Shown: piece by piece, positions 1-9,266 of the stretch
Numbering within the stretch: the first letter of the stretch is position 1
How the letters are laid out: every line of letters begins with the position of its first letter
Assembly (NCBI RefSeq): GCF_001695625.1
Contig: NZ_MBPN01000020.1
Location: 1-61,289 of the forward strand
Direction: 5' to 3'
DNA from: Pseudomonas defluvii
GTDB taxonomy: Bacteria; Pseudomonadota; Gammaproteobacteria; Pseudomonadales; Pseudomonadaceae
Length of the DNA: 61,289 nucleotides
Notes under the pieces: model-generated
Seen by the model: the letters and a program-made list of their open reading frames with translations, nothing else
Told to the model about the DNA's origin: nothing
The model's database searches: none
Position numbers and translations under genes: made by a program

Positions 1-183
1 GCGGGTTACCGCGACATCCTTACAGACTTCCCGTGGCGTCTTGATGGTTTGCTTGACCGGCTGAACCCCAAGTACCTGAGCATACTCAGGCCCATGGTTC
101 ACCAATTTGTAGGTTGCTATGGCACCCCCGGCAGTCACACCGACAGCACCCAGTACCGCACCCACCAGCATCGACTTGTTCAC
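1..183 (-). CDS. Glycine-zipper small protein (partial, C-terminus outside window)
   Basis: The minus strand reads from a GTG start at 183 and runs off the window at base 1 with no stop. The visible 61 residues begin MNKSMLVGAVLGAVGVTAGG, a Gly/Ala-rich helix with small residues spaced as in glycine-zipper 2TM proteins, which sit in the cell envelope. A GGAGG ribosome binding site stands six bases before the GTG, which favours it over the internal ATG three codons later. It is separated from the sec genes by a terminator. The family call is reasonable, but the function is unknown and the C-terminal half is not seen. Confidence 0.7.
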   Translation of the reverse strand, partial: MNKSMLVGAVLGAVGVTAGGAIATYKLVNHGPEYAQVLGVQPVKQTIKTPREVCKDVAVTR

Positions 184-243
184 GTGAAACCTCCAGACCG
201 TACAGACGGGTTATCGCCCGTGCTTCTCCTAGCCTTGGAGCAT

Positions 244-277
244 AAAAAAAGGCGCGAGTTCAACACTCGCGCCTTTT
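244..277 (-). terminator. Bidirectional intrinsic terminator after secF
   Basis: A nine-base perfect stem (GGCGCGAGT at 251-259 with ACTCGCGCC at 265-273) and a five-base loop is flanked by seven A on the left and four T on the right. On the minus strand this gives a GC-rich hairpin followed by a T-run, placed just after the secF stop. It ends the queA-sec transcript before the glycine-zipper gene. Confidence 0.85.
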
Positions 278-306
278 GGGGACCACTGACCGGGTAAACG
301 GCGTAT

Positions 307-1218
307 TTACGGACGCTCGTCCACTTCCTCGGCTTTCACCGGTGGAATCAGGTCTTCGCTGCTCAGGTTCAACCAGATCAACACCACGTTGGCGATGTAG
401 ATCGAGGAGTAAGTACCCGCCAGAACACCGATGAACAGTGCAATGGAGAAGCCGAACAGGTTGTCACCACCGAAGAACAGCAACGCCGCAATCGCCAGCA
501 AGGTCGAAACCGAGGTGGCCACGGTACGCAGCAGGGTCTGGGTGGTGGAGATGTTGATGTTCTCGATCAGCGAAGCCTTGCGCAGTACGCGGAAGTTCTC
601 ACGTACCCGGTCAAAGACCACGATGGTGTCGTTGAGCGAGTAACCAATGATCGCCAGAACTGCCGCCAGCACCGTCAGGTCGAAGGTGATCTGGAAGAAC
701 GACAGGATACCCAGGGTCACAACCACGTCGTGGATCAGCGACACAATTGCACCGACCGCGAACTTCCACTGAAAACGGAAGGCCAGGTAGATCATGATGC
801 CACCCAGTGCCAGCAGCATGCCGAGGCCGCCCTGGTCACGCAGCTCTTCACCTACCTGCGGGCCGACGAACTCGACACGCTTGACCACGGCCGGGTTGTC
901 GCCACTGACCTTGCGCAGCGCCTCGGCAACGCGGTTGCCCAGTTGCGGGTCATCGCCCGGCATACGCACCAGCAAATCGGTGGTAGCGCCAAAGCTCTGC
1001 ACCACGGCATCGCCGAAGCCAGCCTTGACCAGCTCCTCGCGCACCTTGCCCAGATCAGCCGGCTTTTCGTAGGTCAGCTCGATGAGCGTACCGCCGGTGA
1101 AATCCAGACCAAAGTTCAAGCCCTTGTGGAACCAGCTGAAAAAGGCCAGTACGGTAAGGAGCATGGTGACGGCGAACGCAACGTTGCGCACGCCCATGAA
1201 GTTAATGGTACGTAACAT
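307..1218 (-). CDS. secF: Protein translocase subunit SecF
   Basis: SecF is an inner-membrane subunit of the SecDF-YajC complex, which uses proton flow to pull exported proteins out of SecYEG on the periplasmic side. The 303 residues have the usual layout: one N-terminal membrane helix, the conserved FTGGTLIEL segment near residue 40, a periplasmic domain, then five helices containing TIVVFDRVREN around residue 200. Length is normal for the family. The ATG at 1218 has an AAGGGG site upstream and lies nine bases after the secD stop, so the two genes are one transcript. Nothing unusual is seen. Confidence 0.97.
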   Translation of the reverse strand: MLRTINFMGVRNVAFAVTMLLTVLAFFSWFHKGLNFGLDFTGGTLIELTYEKPADLGKVREELVKAGFGDAVVQSFGATTDLLVRMPGDDPQLGNRVAEALRKVSGDNPAVVKRVEFVGPQVGEELRDQGGLGMLLALGGIMIYLAFRFQWKFAVGAIVSLIHDVVVTLGILSFFQITFDLTVLAAVLAIIGYSLNDTIVVFDRVRENFRVLRKASLIENINISTTQTLLRTVATSVSTLLAIAALLFFGGDNLFGFSIALFIGVLAGTYSSIYIANVVLIWLNLSSEDLIPPVKAEEVDERP

Positions 1219-1227
1219 GGCAGCCCC

Positions 1228-3096
1228 TTAAACCCACAACTTCTTGAAGTCACGCCCACCAAAGATCAGGTTGACCATTGCACGGGTCACCATGATGGCT
1301 GTGAACATCGAGGTAAAAATCCCGAGGGACATGGTCACCGCAAAGCCTTTGACTGGCCCGGTACCCATGGCGAACAGGATGCCGCCGACCAACAGGGTGG
1401 TCAGGTTGGCGTCGAGAATCGCGGTGTAGGCACGGTCGAAACCTTCATGGATCGCACGCTGAACCGACATGCCGTTAGCCAGCTCTTCGCGAATCCGCGA
1501 GAAGATCAGCACGTTGGCGTCAACCGCCATACCCATGGTCAGTACGATACCAGCGATACCCGGCAGGGTCAGGGTAGCACCCAGCACCGACATCAGGGCC
1601 AACAGCAGCACCATGTTGCCTGCCAGTGCCACGGTAGCGATCACACCGAAGAAGCGGTAAATGGCGATGATGAACAGCGAGACGAACAGCATGCCCCACA
1701 GCGACGCATCGATACCCTTGGTGATGTTGTCCGCACCCAGGCTTGGGCCAATGGTACGTTCCTCAGCAAAGTACATCGGCGCAGCCAGGCCACCGGCACG
1801 CAGCAGCAGGGCCAGTTCCGAAGATTCGCCCTGGCCGTTCAGGCCGGTAATGCGGAATTGGCTACCCAGCGGCGACTGAATGGTCGCCAGGCTGATGATG
1901 CGCTTCTCTTCCTTGAAGGTCTGGATGGCAACGTCTTTCTCGACACCATTGACGACCTGCTTCTCGTAGCGAGTGGTCGGCTTCTGCTCGATGAAGATCA
2001 CCGCCATGCTGCGACCGACGTTGCTACGGGTAGCGCGGCTCATCAGCTCGCCGCCGTGACCATCCAGACGGATGTTCACCTGCGGGCGGCCATGCTCGTC
2101 GAAGCTTGCCTGGGCGTCGGTTACCTGGTCACCGGTGATGATCAGGCCACGCTCAACCGCAGCTGGCGGACGACCGCCTTCACGGAACTCGAAGGATTCG
2201 GTGGTGGCTTTCGAGGCACCCGGCTCTGCACCCAGGCGGAACTCGAGGTTGGCGGTCTTGCCGAGAATACGCTTGGCTTCAGCGGTGTCCTGCACGCCCG
2301 GCAGCTCCACCACGATGCGGTTGGCACCCTGGCGCTGAACCAGTGGCTCGGCAACACCCAGCTCGTTGACGCGGTTACGTACCGTGGTCAAGTTCTGCTT
2401 GATGGAGTACTCACGAATCTCGATCAGCTTGGCCGGCGAAATCGACAGGCCCAATACGGCCATGTCGTTACGCTCGCTTGGCGTAAGCTCGAAATCGTTG
2501 AAATTCTTGCGGATCAGGGCACGTGCCTGCTCGCGGGTTGCATCGTCAGCGAAGCCCAACTGAATGCTGCCGTCTTGTTGCGGCAGGCTGCGGTAGCGCA
2601 CACGCTCTTTACGCAGCAGGGTTTTGACTTCACCTTCATACACTTTCAGGCGTGCGGTAATGGCTTTGTCCATGTCCACTTCCAGCAGGAAGTGCACACC
2701 ACCGGACAAGTCCAGGCCCAGTTTCATTGGGCTTGCACCCAACTTGCGCAACCATTGCGGAGTGGTTTGAGCCAGGTTCAGCGCCACGACGTAATCGTCA
2801 CCCAGCGCCTTGCGCACCACGTCCTTGGCAGGCAACTGGTCTTCCTGCTTGGTCAAACGCAGCAGGCCACCCTTGCCCTTCTCACCCAGGCTCGCACCCT
2901 TGACCTGAATACCGGCATCGCTCAACGCTTTGCTGGCACGATCCAGATCGGCCTGGCCAACCTGCAGCGCAGTACTTGCACCGCTGATTTGAACAGCCGG
3001 ATCGTCAGGGTAGAGGTTGGGAGCGGAATAAATGAAACCGACCGCCAGAACCAGCACGATCAGCGCGTATTTCCATAAAGGGTATTTGTTCAGCAT
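1228..3096 (-). CDS. secD: Protein translocase subunit SecD
   Basis: SecD is the larger partner of SecF in the proton-driven accessory translocase. The 622-residue product has an N-terminal membrane helix (LNKYPLWKYALIVLVLAVGF), a long periplasmic region with the signature GLDLSGGVHFLLEVD, and a C-terminal block of five helices with GMAVDANVLIFSRIREE. A GTG precedes the chosen ATG by one codon; the ATG at 3096 gives the N-terminus MLNKYPLW usual in Pseudomonas. It lies between yajC and secF in the standard order. Confidence 0.97.
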   Translation of the reverse strand: MLNKYPLWKYALIVLVLAVGFIYSAPNLYPDDPAVQISGASTALQVGQADLDRASKALSDAGIQVKGASLGEKGKGGLLRLTKQEDQLPAKDVVRKALGDDYVVALNLAQTTPQWLRKLGASPMKLGLDLSGGVHFLLEVDMDKAITARLKVYEGEVKTLLRKERVRYRSLPQQDGSIQLGFADDATREQARALIRKNFNDFELTPSERNDMAVLGLSISPAKLIEIREYSIKQNLTTVRNRVNELGVAEPLVQRQGANRIVVELPGVQDTAEAKRILGKTANLEFRLGAEPGASKATTESFEFREGGRPPAAVERGLIITGDQVTDAQASFDEHGRPQVNIRLDGHGGELMSRATRSNVGRSMAVIFIEQKPTTRYEKQVVNGVEKDVAIQTFKEEKRIISLATIQSPLGSQFRITGLNGQGESSELALLLRAGGLAAPMYFAEERTIGPSLGADNITKGIDASLWGMLFVSLFIIAIYRFFGVIATVALAGNMVLLLALMSVLGATLTLPGIAGIVLTMGMAVDANVLIFSRIREELANGMSVQRAIHEGFDRAYTAILDANLTTLLVGGILFAMGTGPVKGFAVTMSLGIFTSMFTAIMVTRAMVNLIFGGRDFKKLWV

Positions 3097-3159
3097 CACG
3101 CCGCCCGTTCAAGAGACGGGGCGCCTTGCGCGCCCCGTCGATTGGTAAAAGACTTAAAC

Positions 3160-3498
3160 TTAGATCGCCTTGAGCGTGCCTTTTGGCAGGGTCGCAGCAA
3201 CGGCGCCCTTCTGGAACTTCAACTCAACCGAGTCGGACACTTCGAGCACTACGAAGTCATCGGCAACTTTGACGATCTTGCCGGCGATACCGCCGTTGGT
3301 AACAACTTCGTCACCCTTCTGCAAATTGCTCAGCAGGTTCTTCTGCTCTTTGGCACGCTTGGCCTGTGGGCGCCAGATCATCAGGTAGAAGATGACCAGG
3401 AAACCTACCAGGAAAATCCACTCAAAACCGGTACCGGCAGGGCCAGCAGCGGCAGGGGCAGCAGCGTCCGCGTATGCGGCAGGAATCAGAAAGCTCAT
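3160..3498 (-). CDS. yajC: Preprotein translocase accessory protein YajC
   Basis: YajC is a small single-span inner-membrane protein that associates with SecDF. The 112 residues show a short Ala-rich N-terminus, one hydrophobic helix (FLVGFLVIFYLMIWRPQ) and the conserved RPQxKRxKE segment, followed by a basic cytoplasmic beta domain with KGDEVVTNGGIAGKI. It sits between tgt and secD in the normal proteobacterial order, so the operon assignment is firm. Confidence 0.95.
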   Translation of the reverse strand: MSFLIPAAYADAAAPAAAGPAGTGFEWIFLVGFLVIFYLMIWRPQAKRAKEQKNLLSNLQKGDEVVTNGGIAGKIVKVADDFVVLEVSDSVELKFQKGAVAATLPKGTLKAI

Positions 3499-3544
3499 TT
3501 AGCACTCCAGTTGCGAAATAGTACTTGTAAGGGTCGGCAAAACA

Positions 3545-5724
<2,180 letters not shown>

Positions 5725-5791
5725 GATGGTGTTCGGTTTGACAGGGCCGGAAAGTTTAGCGGAATCGACAAAAATTCACCATGAAAGCTGA

Positions 5792-5820
5792 TTGACCAAC
5801 GGTAGGCACCTCTTTATACT
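5792..5820 (+). promoter_or_regulatory. Sigma-70 promoter of the tRNA-Leu gene
   Basis: TTGACC at 5792-5797 and TATACT at 5815-5820 are separated by exactly 17 bases and end 12 bases before the tRNA. This is a near-consensus sigma-70 promoter pointing at the tRNA. Confidence 0.8.
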
Positions 5821-5832
5821 CCGCGTCCACAA

Positions 5833-5917
5833 GCCCTGATGGCGGAATTGGTAGACGCGGCGGATTCAAAATCCGTTTTCGAAAGGAGTGGGAGTTCGAG
5901 TCTCCCTCGGGGCACCA
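5833..5917 (+). tRNA. tRNA-Leu(CAA)
   Basis: The 85 bases fold as a class II tRNA. The acceptor strand GCCCTGA pairs with TCGGGGC, the CCA end is encoded, and the D-arm contains GGCGGAATTGGTAGA. The anticodon stem GCGGA/TCCGT closes the loop TTCAAAA, giving anticodon CAA, and a long variable arm precedes the T-arm GGGAGTTCGAGTCTCCC. The gene is intact although its 3' end is the integration site of the element to its right. Class II shape plus anticodon CAA identify leucine. Confidence 0.96.
5893..5910 (+). repeat. attL core (in tRNA-Leu 3' end)
   Basis: AGTTCGAGTCTCCCTCGG lies in the T-arm and acceptor side of the tRNA and recurs exactly at 14553-14570. Left of the crossover is host tRNA; right of it is the element. 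The following bases are GGCACCA here and GCACCA in the distal copy. Confidence 0.9.
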
Positions 5918-5961
5918 TCACATAGTTCCAAGCGGTCCCTACCAGACCCGGAACACCAGAG

Positions 5962-5987
5962 AAACCGGCCACTTGGCCGGTTTTTTT
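5962..5987 (+). terminator. Element-borne terminator after tRNA-Leu
   Basis: AAACCGGCC (5962-5970) and GGCCGGTTT (5975-5983) form a nine-base stem with a four-base loop and a T7 run. It closely resembles the hairpin at 14620-14646 beyond attR, so the element appears to supply a replacement for the tRNA terminator it displaced. Confidence 0.88.
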
Positions 5988-6029
5988 GTGCCCAGCGTTC
6001 CCAGTGGTTCCCTTGTAAGCCCAACAATG

Positions 6030-6079
6030 TGTGAGTAGGATTGTGAGTAGGATGAGTTCGGTCCTAAATCCTACTCACA
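6030..6079. repeat. Arm-type integrase repeats, left end
   Basis: The 12-mer TGTGAGTAGGAT occurs at 6030-6041 and 6042-6053 in direct orientation, and its complement ATCCTACTCACA at 6068-6079. The same pair occurs near the right end. Repeats just inside both ends of a tyrosine-integrase element are expected of arm-type integrase sites; the binding itself is inferred. The inverted copy would also form a hairpin just before the int gene. Confidence 0.75.
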
Positions 6080-6125
6080 TTTTGGCCGCAACCCCACGCG
6101 GCCATGCAGCTACAGGGGAGTCGTT

Positions 6126-7334
6126 GTGGCCCTCACTGATTCCGCAATCCGCACCGCCAAACCCCGCGACAAGCTTTATCGCCTAGCTGACGCCCAGGGA
6201 CTTTGCCTTGAGGTGACAACCGCTGGCGGAAAGCTGTGGCGCCTTCGCTACCGATTCGAGGGCAAGGCCAAGATGCTGGGCCTGGGCACCTACCCCGCTG
6301 TCACCCTCGCCCAAGCACGCGAGCGCCGGGATACCGCACGCAAGTTGCTGGCGCAGGGCATTGACCCAAGCGCCCATAAACAGCAGGAGAAGGCAGCCGC
6401 CGCGACCCAGGCCCTGACGCTCGAATCGCTGGCGCGGGAATGGTACGACTACAACCAGCCACGCTGGGCAACGGCCACCGCGTCGAAGGCCCTACAGTAC
6501 CTGGAGTCAGACATTTTCCCGGTGATTGGCAAGCGCCCTGCCGCCGAGGTCCAGCGCCCTGAACTGGTAGACCTGGTGCGCAAGATCGAGCAGCGAGAGG
6601 CGTTCAACGTCGCCCGCAAGGTTCGTCAGTGGCTGAGCCAGATATTCCGCTTCGGCCTGGCCAAGGGTGTGGTGCACGGCAACCCCGCCACCGATCTGGA
6701 CGTGGTAGCCGCGCACGCCCCGCGCACTCGCCACCACCCGCACGTATCAGAGGCCGAGCTTCCCGCGCTGCTGGAGAAGCTGGAGACAGCCCAGTGCGAC
6801 TTCACCAGCAAGATCGCCATTCGCCTGCTGCTACTGACAGCCGTGCGTCCCGGCGAGCTGCGGCTGGCGCCCTGGGAAGAGTTCGACCTGGAGTCAGCTA
6901 CCTGGACGATCCCTGCGGCACGGATGAAAGCACGGCGCCCTCACATCGTCCCACTCCCACGCCAGGCCGTGGTCCTGCTGCGCTCCCTGCACGAACTGAC
7001 TGGCACTTATCCCCTCGCCTTCCCTGGGCGCAACGACCGGGCCAGGCCAATGAGCGAGAACACGGTGAACAAGGCGCTTTCCTCAATGGGTTACGAGGGA
7101 CGCCAGACCGGCCACGGCTTCCGCCATCTGCTGAGCACCAGCCTGAACACCCGAGGCTACAACCGTGACTGGATCGAGCGGCAACTGGCCCACGGCGATC
7201 AAGACTCGATCCGCGACACGTACAACCATGCGCACTACCTGGAGCAACGAAGGGAAATGATGCAGAACTGGGCAGATGAGATTGACGCCCTTTGCGCTGG
7301 CGCGAATGTGGTTTCTATTCGGAGCGCTTCTTGA
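6126..7334 (+). CDS. P4-type tyrosine integrase
   Basis: A 402-residue site-specific recombinase beginning at a GTG with GGGGAG upstream. Residues 1-90 match the arm-binding (DUF4102) domain: MALTDSAIRTAKPRDKLYRL, then LGLGTYPAVTLAQARERR. A core-binding domain follows, then the catalytic domain with the first Arg in LTAVRPGEL, the HxxR box in GHGFRHLL, the second His in LAHGDQ and the nucleophilic Tyr in DTYNHAHYL. It lies 208 bases inside attL and presumably integrates the element at the tRNA-Leu 3' end. Its stop overlaps the next start (TGATG). Confidence 0.96.
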   Translation: MALTDSAIRTAKPRDKLYRLADAQGLCLEVTTAGGKLWRLRYRFEGKAKMLGLGTYPAVTLAQARERRDTARKLLAQGIDPSAHKQQEKAAAATQALTLESLAREWYDYNQPRWATATASKALQYLESDIFPVIGKRPAAEVQRPELVDLVRKIEQREAFNVARKVRQWLSQIFRFGLAKGVVHGNPATDLDVVAAHAPRTRHHPHVSEAELPALLEKLETAQCDFTSKIAIRLLLLTAVRPGELRLAPWEEFDLESATWTIPAARMKARRPHIVPLPRQAVVLLRSLHELTGTYPLAFPGRNDRARPMSENTVNKALSSMGYEGRQTGHGFRHLLSTSLNTRGYNRDWIERQLAHGDQDSIRDTYNHAHYLEQRREMMQNWADEIDALCAGANVVSIRSAS

Positions 7335-8131
7335 TGAGCAAACTGAGCAAGTTCAAATATGGTATTTCTCCATCCGAAGCCGCACAGCTGCTTTCCAGGC
7401 TAATCGGCGAAGATGTTACAACTGACGATATTAACCTCATGTATACCAATGGCTGGTTAATCGCGTCCTATAACTGCACGGCAACACTGGTAAAACTAAA
7501 GCCACTACTTGACCCTGAACTACACGCGCAGCAAGTTGCAATTGGCAGGCACTTCATGGAGGCAGAACTAGACTGCGGCCTCTGTGTTGGATTCGATCTG
7601 CCACTGGATCAAGTAGAAGTTGGCGATACTGGCCGATCATACGTACTGCGGGACGAAGAAGGAAATTACTACGCCCTTCGGGACAATTCGACTGGCGAGT
7701 ATCTCAACGAAATGCATGACAACTTGCCCTACTTTGAAGATGCTAGAATTTCTCCCCGAGAGATATACGAGCTAGCAGAACTTGCTAATTCAGATGAACC
7801 GCTCGAACCACCAAGTACAAGAATAAAGAAAAATTACAGCTGCTTATCCAACGTAGAGCTATACAACTTTCCACCTGGCGATGACCGCCCTGTAAAACAA
7901 GCGCCAGCCATTATGATGCCGCAAACGCAAGAAGCTCCGTCATTTTCTCTCGCTGTCGCAGCACTGGTCGAAATAGCAACTAACGGCGAAACCAAGAAAC
8001 GCAACCAGTCATCTCTGATAGACGAGATACTCGACAAGTACGAACTTCGCGGCTTGAGCAAGAGCAACCTGGAGAAAATGTTCTCTCAGGCCAACCGCAA
8101 GCTCACCGAGGCGAGGGCGACGAAAGCCTGA
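7334..8131 (+). CDS. Unknown protein coupled to the integrase
   Basis: A 265-residue protein starting at the ATG that overlaps the int stop (TGATG), so it is probably translationally coupled. I do not recognise a domain. It is acidic in the middle (LRDEEGNYYALRDNSTGEY), has a Pro-rich linker around residue 160, and ends in a charged helical segment (LIDEILDKYELRGLSKSNLE) that looks like a small DNA- or protein-binding tail. Its codons are visibly more AT-rich than those of int and the replication genes, suggesting a different origin. No membrane segment or signal peptide. It could be accessory cargo or an integration cofactor. Confidence 0.8.
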   Translation: MSKLSKFKYGISPSEAAQLLSRLIGEDVTTDDINLMYTNGWLIASYNCTATLVKLKPLLDPELHAQQVAIGRHFMEAELDCGLCVGFDLPLDQVEVGDTGRSYVLRDEEGNYYALRDNSTGEYLNEMHDNLPYFEDARISPREIYELAELANSDEPLEPPSTRIKKNYSCLSNVELYNFPPGDDRPVKQAPAIMMPQTQEAPSFSLAVAALVEIATNGETKKRNQSSLIDEILDKYELRGLSKSNLEKMFSQANRKLTEARATKA

Positions 8132-8136
8132 CTGCA

Positions 8137-8171
8137 ATTGCAACTGCAAAACTGATTTTTGCAGTTGCAAT
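8137..8171. promoter_or_regulatory. 15-bp perfect inverted repeat before the AlpA-like gene
   Basis: ATTGCAACTGCAAAA (8137-8151) is followed by a five-base spacer and its exact complement (8157-8171). It begins six bases after the upstream stop and lies 69 bases before the AlpA-like start. The stem is AT-rich and lacks a trailing T-run, so an operator is at least as likely as a terminator. Confidence 0.55.
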
Positions 8172-8240
8172 GACTCTCCGATCACCACCCGCCAGCATTG
8201 CCATCGTCGATTACCGAAACCGCCCAAGGAGGCGCAGACG

Positions 8241-8465
8241 ATGGCTAACCCTACCAACACCACCCAACCCGCTCGCCGCTTCATCAAGCGCCAGGACGTT
8301 GAGTCAATCACCGGCCTGTCCTGCACCGAGATTTACCGCCGTATCGCCGCTGGCGCGTTCCCCAAGCAAGTCACCCTTGGCCCGAAATCGGTCGTGTGGA
8401 TCGAGGCCGAGATTCATGCCTGGTGTGATGAGCAGATCGCAGCCAGCCGTGGGGAGGTGGCGTGA
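8241..8465 (+). CDS. AlpA-family transcriptional regulator
   Basis: A 74-residue DNA-binding protein with a MerR/AlpA-type winged helix: FIKRQDVESITGLSCTEIYRRI, then GAFPKQVTLGPKSVVWIEAEI. AlpA proteins of P4-like elements activate int or act as recombination directionality factors, so this is the likely excision or activation switch; that role is inferred. The start has a strong AAGGAGG site. The stop lies just before the first iteron array and the immunity region. Confidence 0.92.
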   Translation: MANPTNTTQPARRFIKRQDVESITGLSCTEIYRRIAAGAFPKQVTLGPKSVVWIEAEIHAWCDEQIAASRGEVA

Positions 8466-8480
8466 TGACTCTCGCCGCTC

Positions 8481-8572
8481 CATTCATGCCCTTTCGCCCA
8501 TTCGTGCCCTTTTTTCCCATTCGTGCCCTTGTTTCTTCCCCGGCACGAATGGGGCACGAATGGGCACGAATG
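8481..8572. repeat. Iteron array 1 (six CATTCGTGCC-type 10-mers)
   Basis: Three rightward copies at 8481 (one mismatch), 8499 and 8518, then three leftward GGCACGAATG copies at 8542, 8553 and 8563. Spacings are 18, 19, then 11, 10. The reverse complement of the whole 92-bp block matches 10794-10885 at about 83 positions by eye, with identical copy spacing. It lies between the AlpA-like gene and the immunity leader. Iterons next to a primase/ATPase operon suggest a replication origin or an accessory site such as P4 crr. Confidence 0.85.
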
Positions 8573-8582
8573 AAGAAATCGG

Positions 8583-8611
8583 TTGCTTGCGATGCGCTTC
8601 GCGGCTATCGT
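8583..8611 (+). promoter_or_regulatory. Candidate leader promoter for the replication operon
   Basis: TTGCTT at 8583-8588 and TATCGT at 8606-8611 are separated by 17 bases, 30 bases before the first antisense target. The position matches the P4 PLE promoter relative to the immunity region. The boxes are moderate matches only. Confidence 0.4.
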
Positions 8612-8640
8612 TCGCCTGTCGCTGCAAATTCAGCGACCGG

Positions 8641-8667
8641 GTTTGGCGACCCGATTACTGTTAGGCG
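8641..8667 (+). promoter_or_regulatory. Upstream antisense target (seqA-like)
   Basis: GTTTGGCGAC (8641-8650) and GTTAGGCG (8660-8667) are each complementary to unpaired segments of the downstream C4-type RNA (TCGCCAA and GCCTAAC), in the order needed for antiparallel pairing. A second copy of the same two blocks follows the RNA. This matches seqA of phage P4. Confidence 0.75.
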
Positions 8668-8670
8668 CAC

Positions 8671-8704
8671 AAGCGCCCCCTTGATGACTGCAGGCGCTTT
8701 TTTT
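8671..8704 (+). terminator. Leader terminator between seqA and the C4-type RNA
   Basis: AAGCGCC (8671-8677) pairs with GGCGCTT (8693-8699), followed by T7 (8698-8704). Its position in the leader suggests attenuation of the replication operon, as in P4 immunity, where pairing of the RNA with its targets causes early termination. Confidence 0.7.
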
Positions 8705-8725
8705 GTGCCCGCACATCCTGTTTAT

Positions 8726-8803
8726 GGTGGCTGTGCGCGGGAGACCTCCGGGTCTGCCGGGTGCCTAACGTCCCGGTTCGCCAACCTGCGCACAGCTGCC
8801 ACC
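8726..8803 (+). ncRNA. C4/P4-CI-type antisense immunity RNA
   Basis: The sequence folds as a three-way junction. A closing stem pairs GGTGGC and TGTGCGC (8726-8738) with GCGCACA and GCCACC (8788-8803, GCT bulge). Hairpin one is AGACC/GGTCT (8742-8755). Hairpin two is CCGGG/CCCGG (8757-8776), whose loop shows GCCTAACGT. The single-stranded TTCGCCAAC follows. This is the shape of the C4 antisense RNA of phages P1/P7 and the CI RNA of P4. The loop CCTAACGT pairs perfectly with 8840-8847, covering part of the next gene's ribosome binding site. It likely silences the replication operon in the integrated state. Confidence 0.85.
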
Positions 8804-8810
8804 CTAAATC

Positions 8811-8849
8811 GTTTGGCGACGATCCGTGGCAGTTCCTCAACGTTAGGAG
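8811..8849 (+). promoter_or_regulatory. Downstream antisense target (seqC-like) overlapping a ribosome binding site
   Basis: GTTTGGCGAC (8811-8820) repeats the seqA block exactly, and ACGTTAGG (8840-8847) is the perfect complement of the antisense RNA loop. AGGAG (8845-8849) is the ribosome binding site of the gene starting at 8858, so pairing would block its translation as well as promote termination. Confidence 0.75.
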
Positions 8850-8857
8850 CTACAACC

Positions 8858-9016
8858 ATGACCGCCCTCATTCCGTCCAAAATCCGCGCCCTTGCCCACC
8901 GCAAGATGGCCCTCAGCGCCCTTCGCGCCAGCTCGTCCCTGTCCGTCCGCTTGAAGCGCTACAACCACCACATGGACCAAGCCCGCGCCCTGGAAGCCCA
9001 AGGGGGTGTGCAATGA
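8858..9016 (+). CDS. Small basic protein, first gene of the replication operon
   Basis: A 52-residue basic protein (MTALIPSKIRALAHRKMALS onward) with AGGAG eight bases before its ATG. Its ribosome binding site overlaps the antisense target, so it should be directly controlled by the C4-type RNA. Position matches kil of P4 or the short gene before ant in P1, but no sequence similarity can be claimed. The same reading frame stays open upstream through the RNA to 8462; that extension is probably not a real protein. The stop overlaps the next start (ATGA). Confidence 0.65.
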   Translation: MTALIPSKIRALAHRKMALSALRASSSLSVRLKRYNHHMDQARALEAQGGVQ

Positions 9017-9264
9017 GCAAGCAAGCGACCATCACCGCCATCGCCAACGAAGCCGTAGATAGACTTCAAGTAGACCTCGAATATATGGTCTGGTTTGACT
9101 CTTTGAGCTGGGCAACCAGCAGCGCACTTAAATCAGGCCATACGATCCACGCCGAGCGACTGGCAGGCGTTATTCAGTACCTGGCAGACGACTACCGGAA
9201 TATTCTTTCTTGTGAAGTTAAGAGCCTCGATGAGCAGCTCGACGCTCTAGACGTAAGGGGCTAA
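9013..9264 (+). CDS. Small unknown protein of the replication operon
   Basis: An 83-residue acidic protein starting at the ATG that overlaps the previous stop (ATGA). It looks helical and soluble (ERLAGVIQYLADDYRNILS) without a recognisable domain. It ends two bases before the CHC2 gene, so it is cotranscribed with and probably coupled to the replication genes. A role in replication control or host interference is possible but not shown. Confidence 0.72.
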   Translation: MSKQATITAIANEAVDRLQVDLEYMVWFDSLSWATSSALKSGHTIHAERLAGVIQYLADDYRNILSCEVKSLDEQLDALDVRG

Positions 9265-9266
9265 CT

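Noticed and set aside
8481..8572. CRISPR array
   Set aside because: The repeats are 10-mers in both orientations with 0-9 base spacing and no unique spacers; no cas gene is present.
8462..8857. N-terminal extension of the 52-residue gene (Ash/Icd-like translation)
   Set aside because: It runs through iterons, antisense targets and a structured RNA; the ribosome binding site at 8845 supports the short protein.
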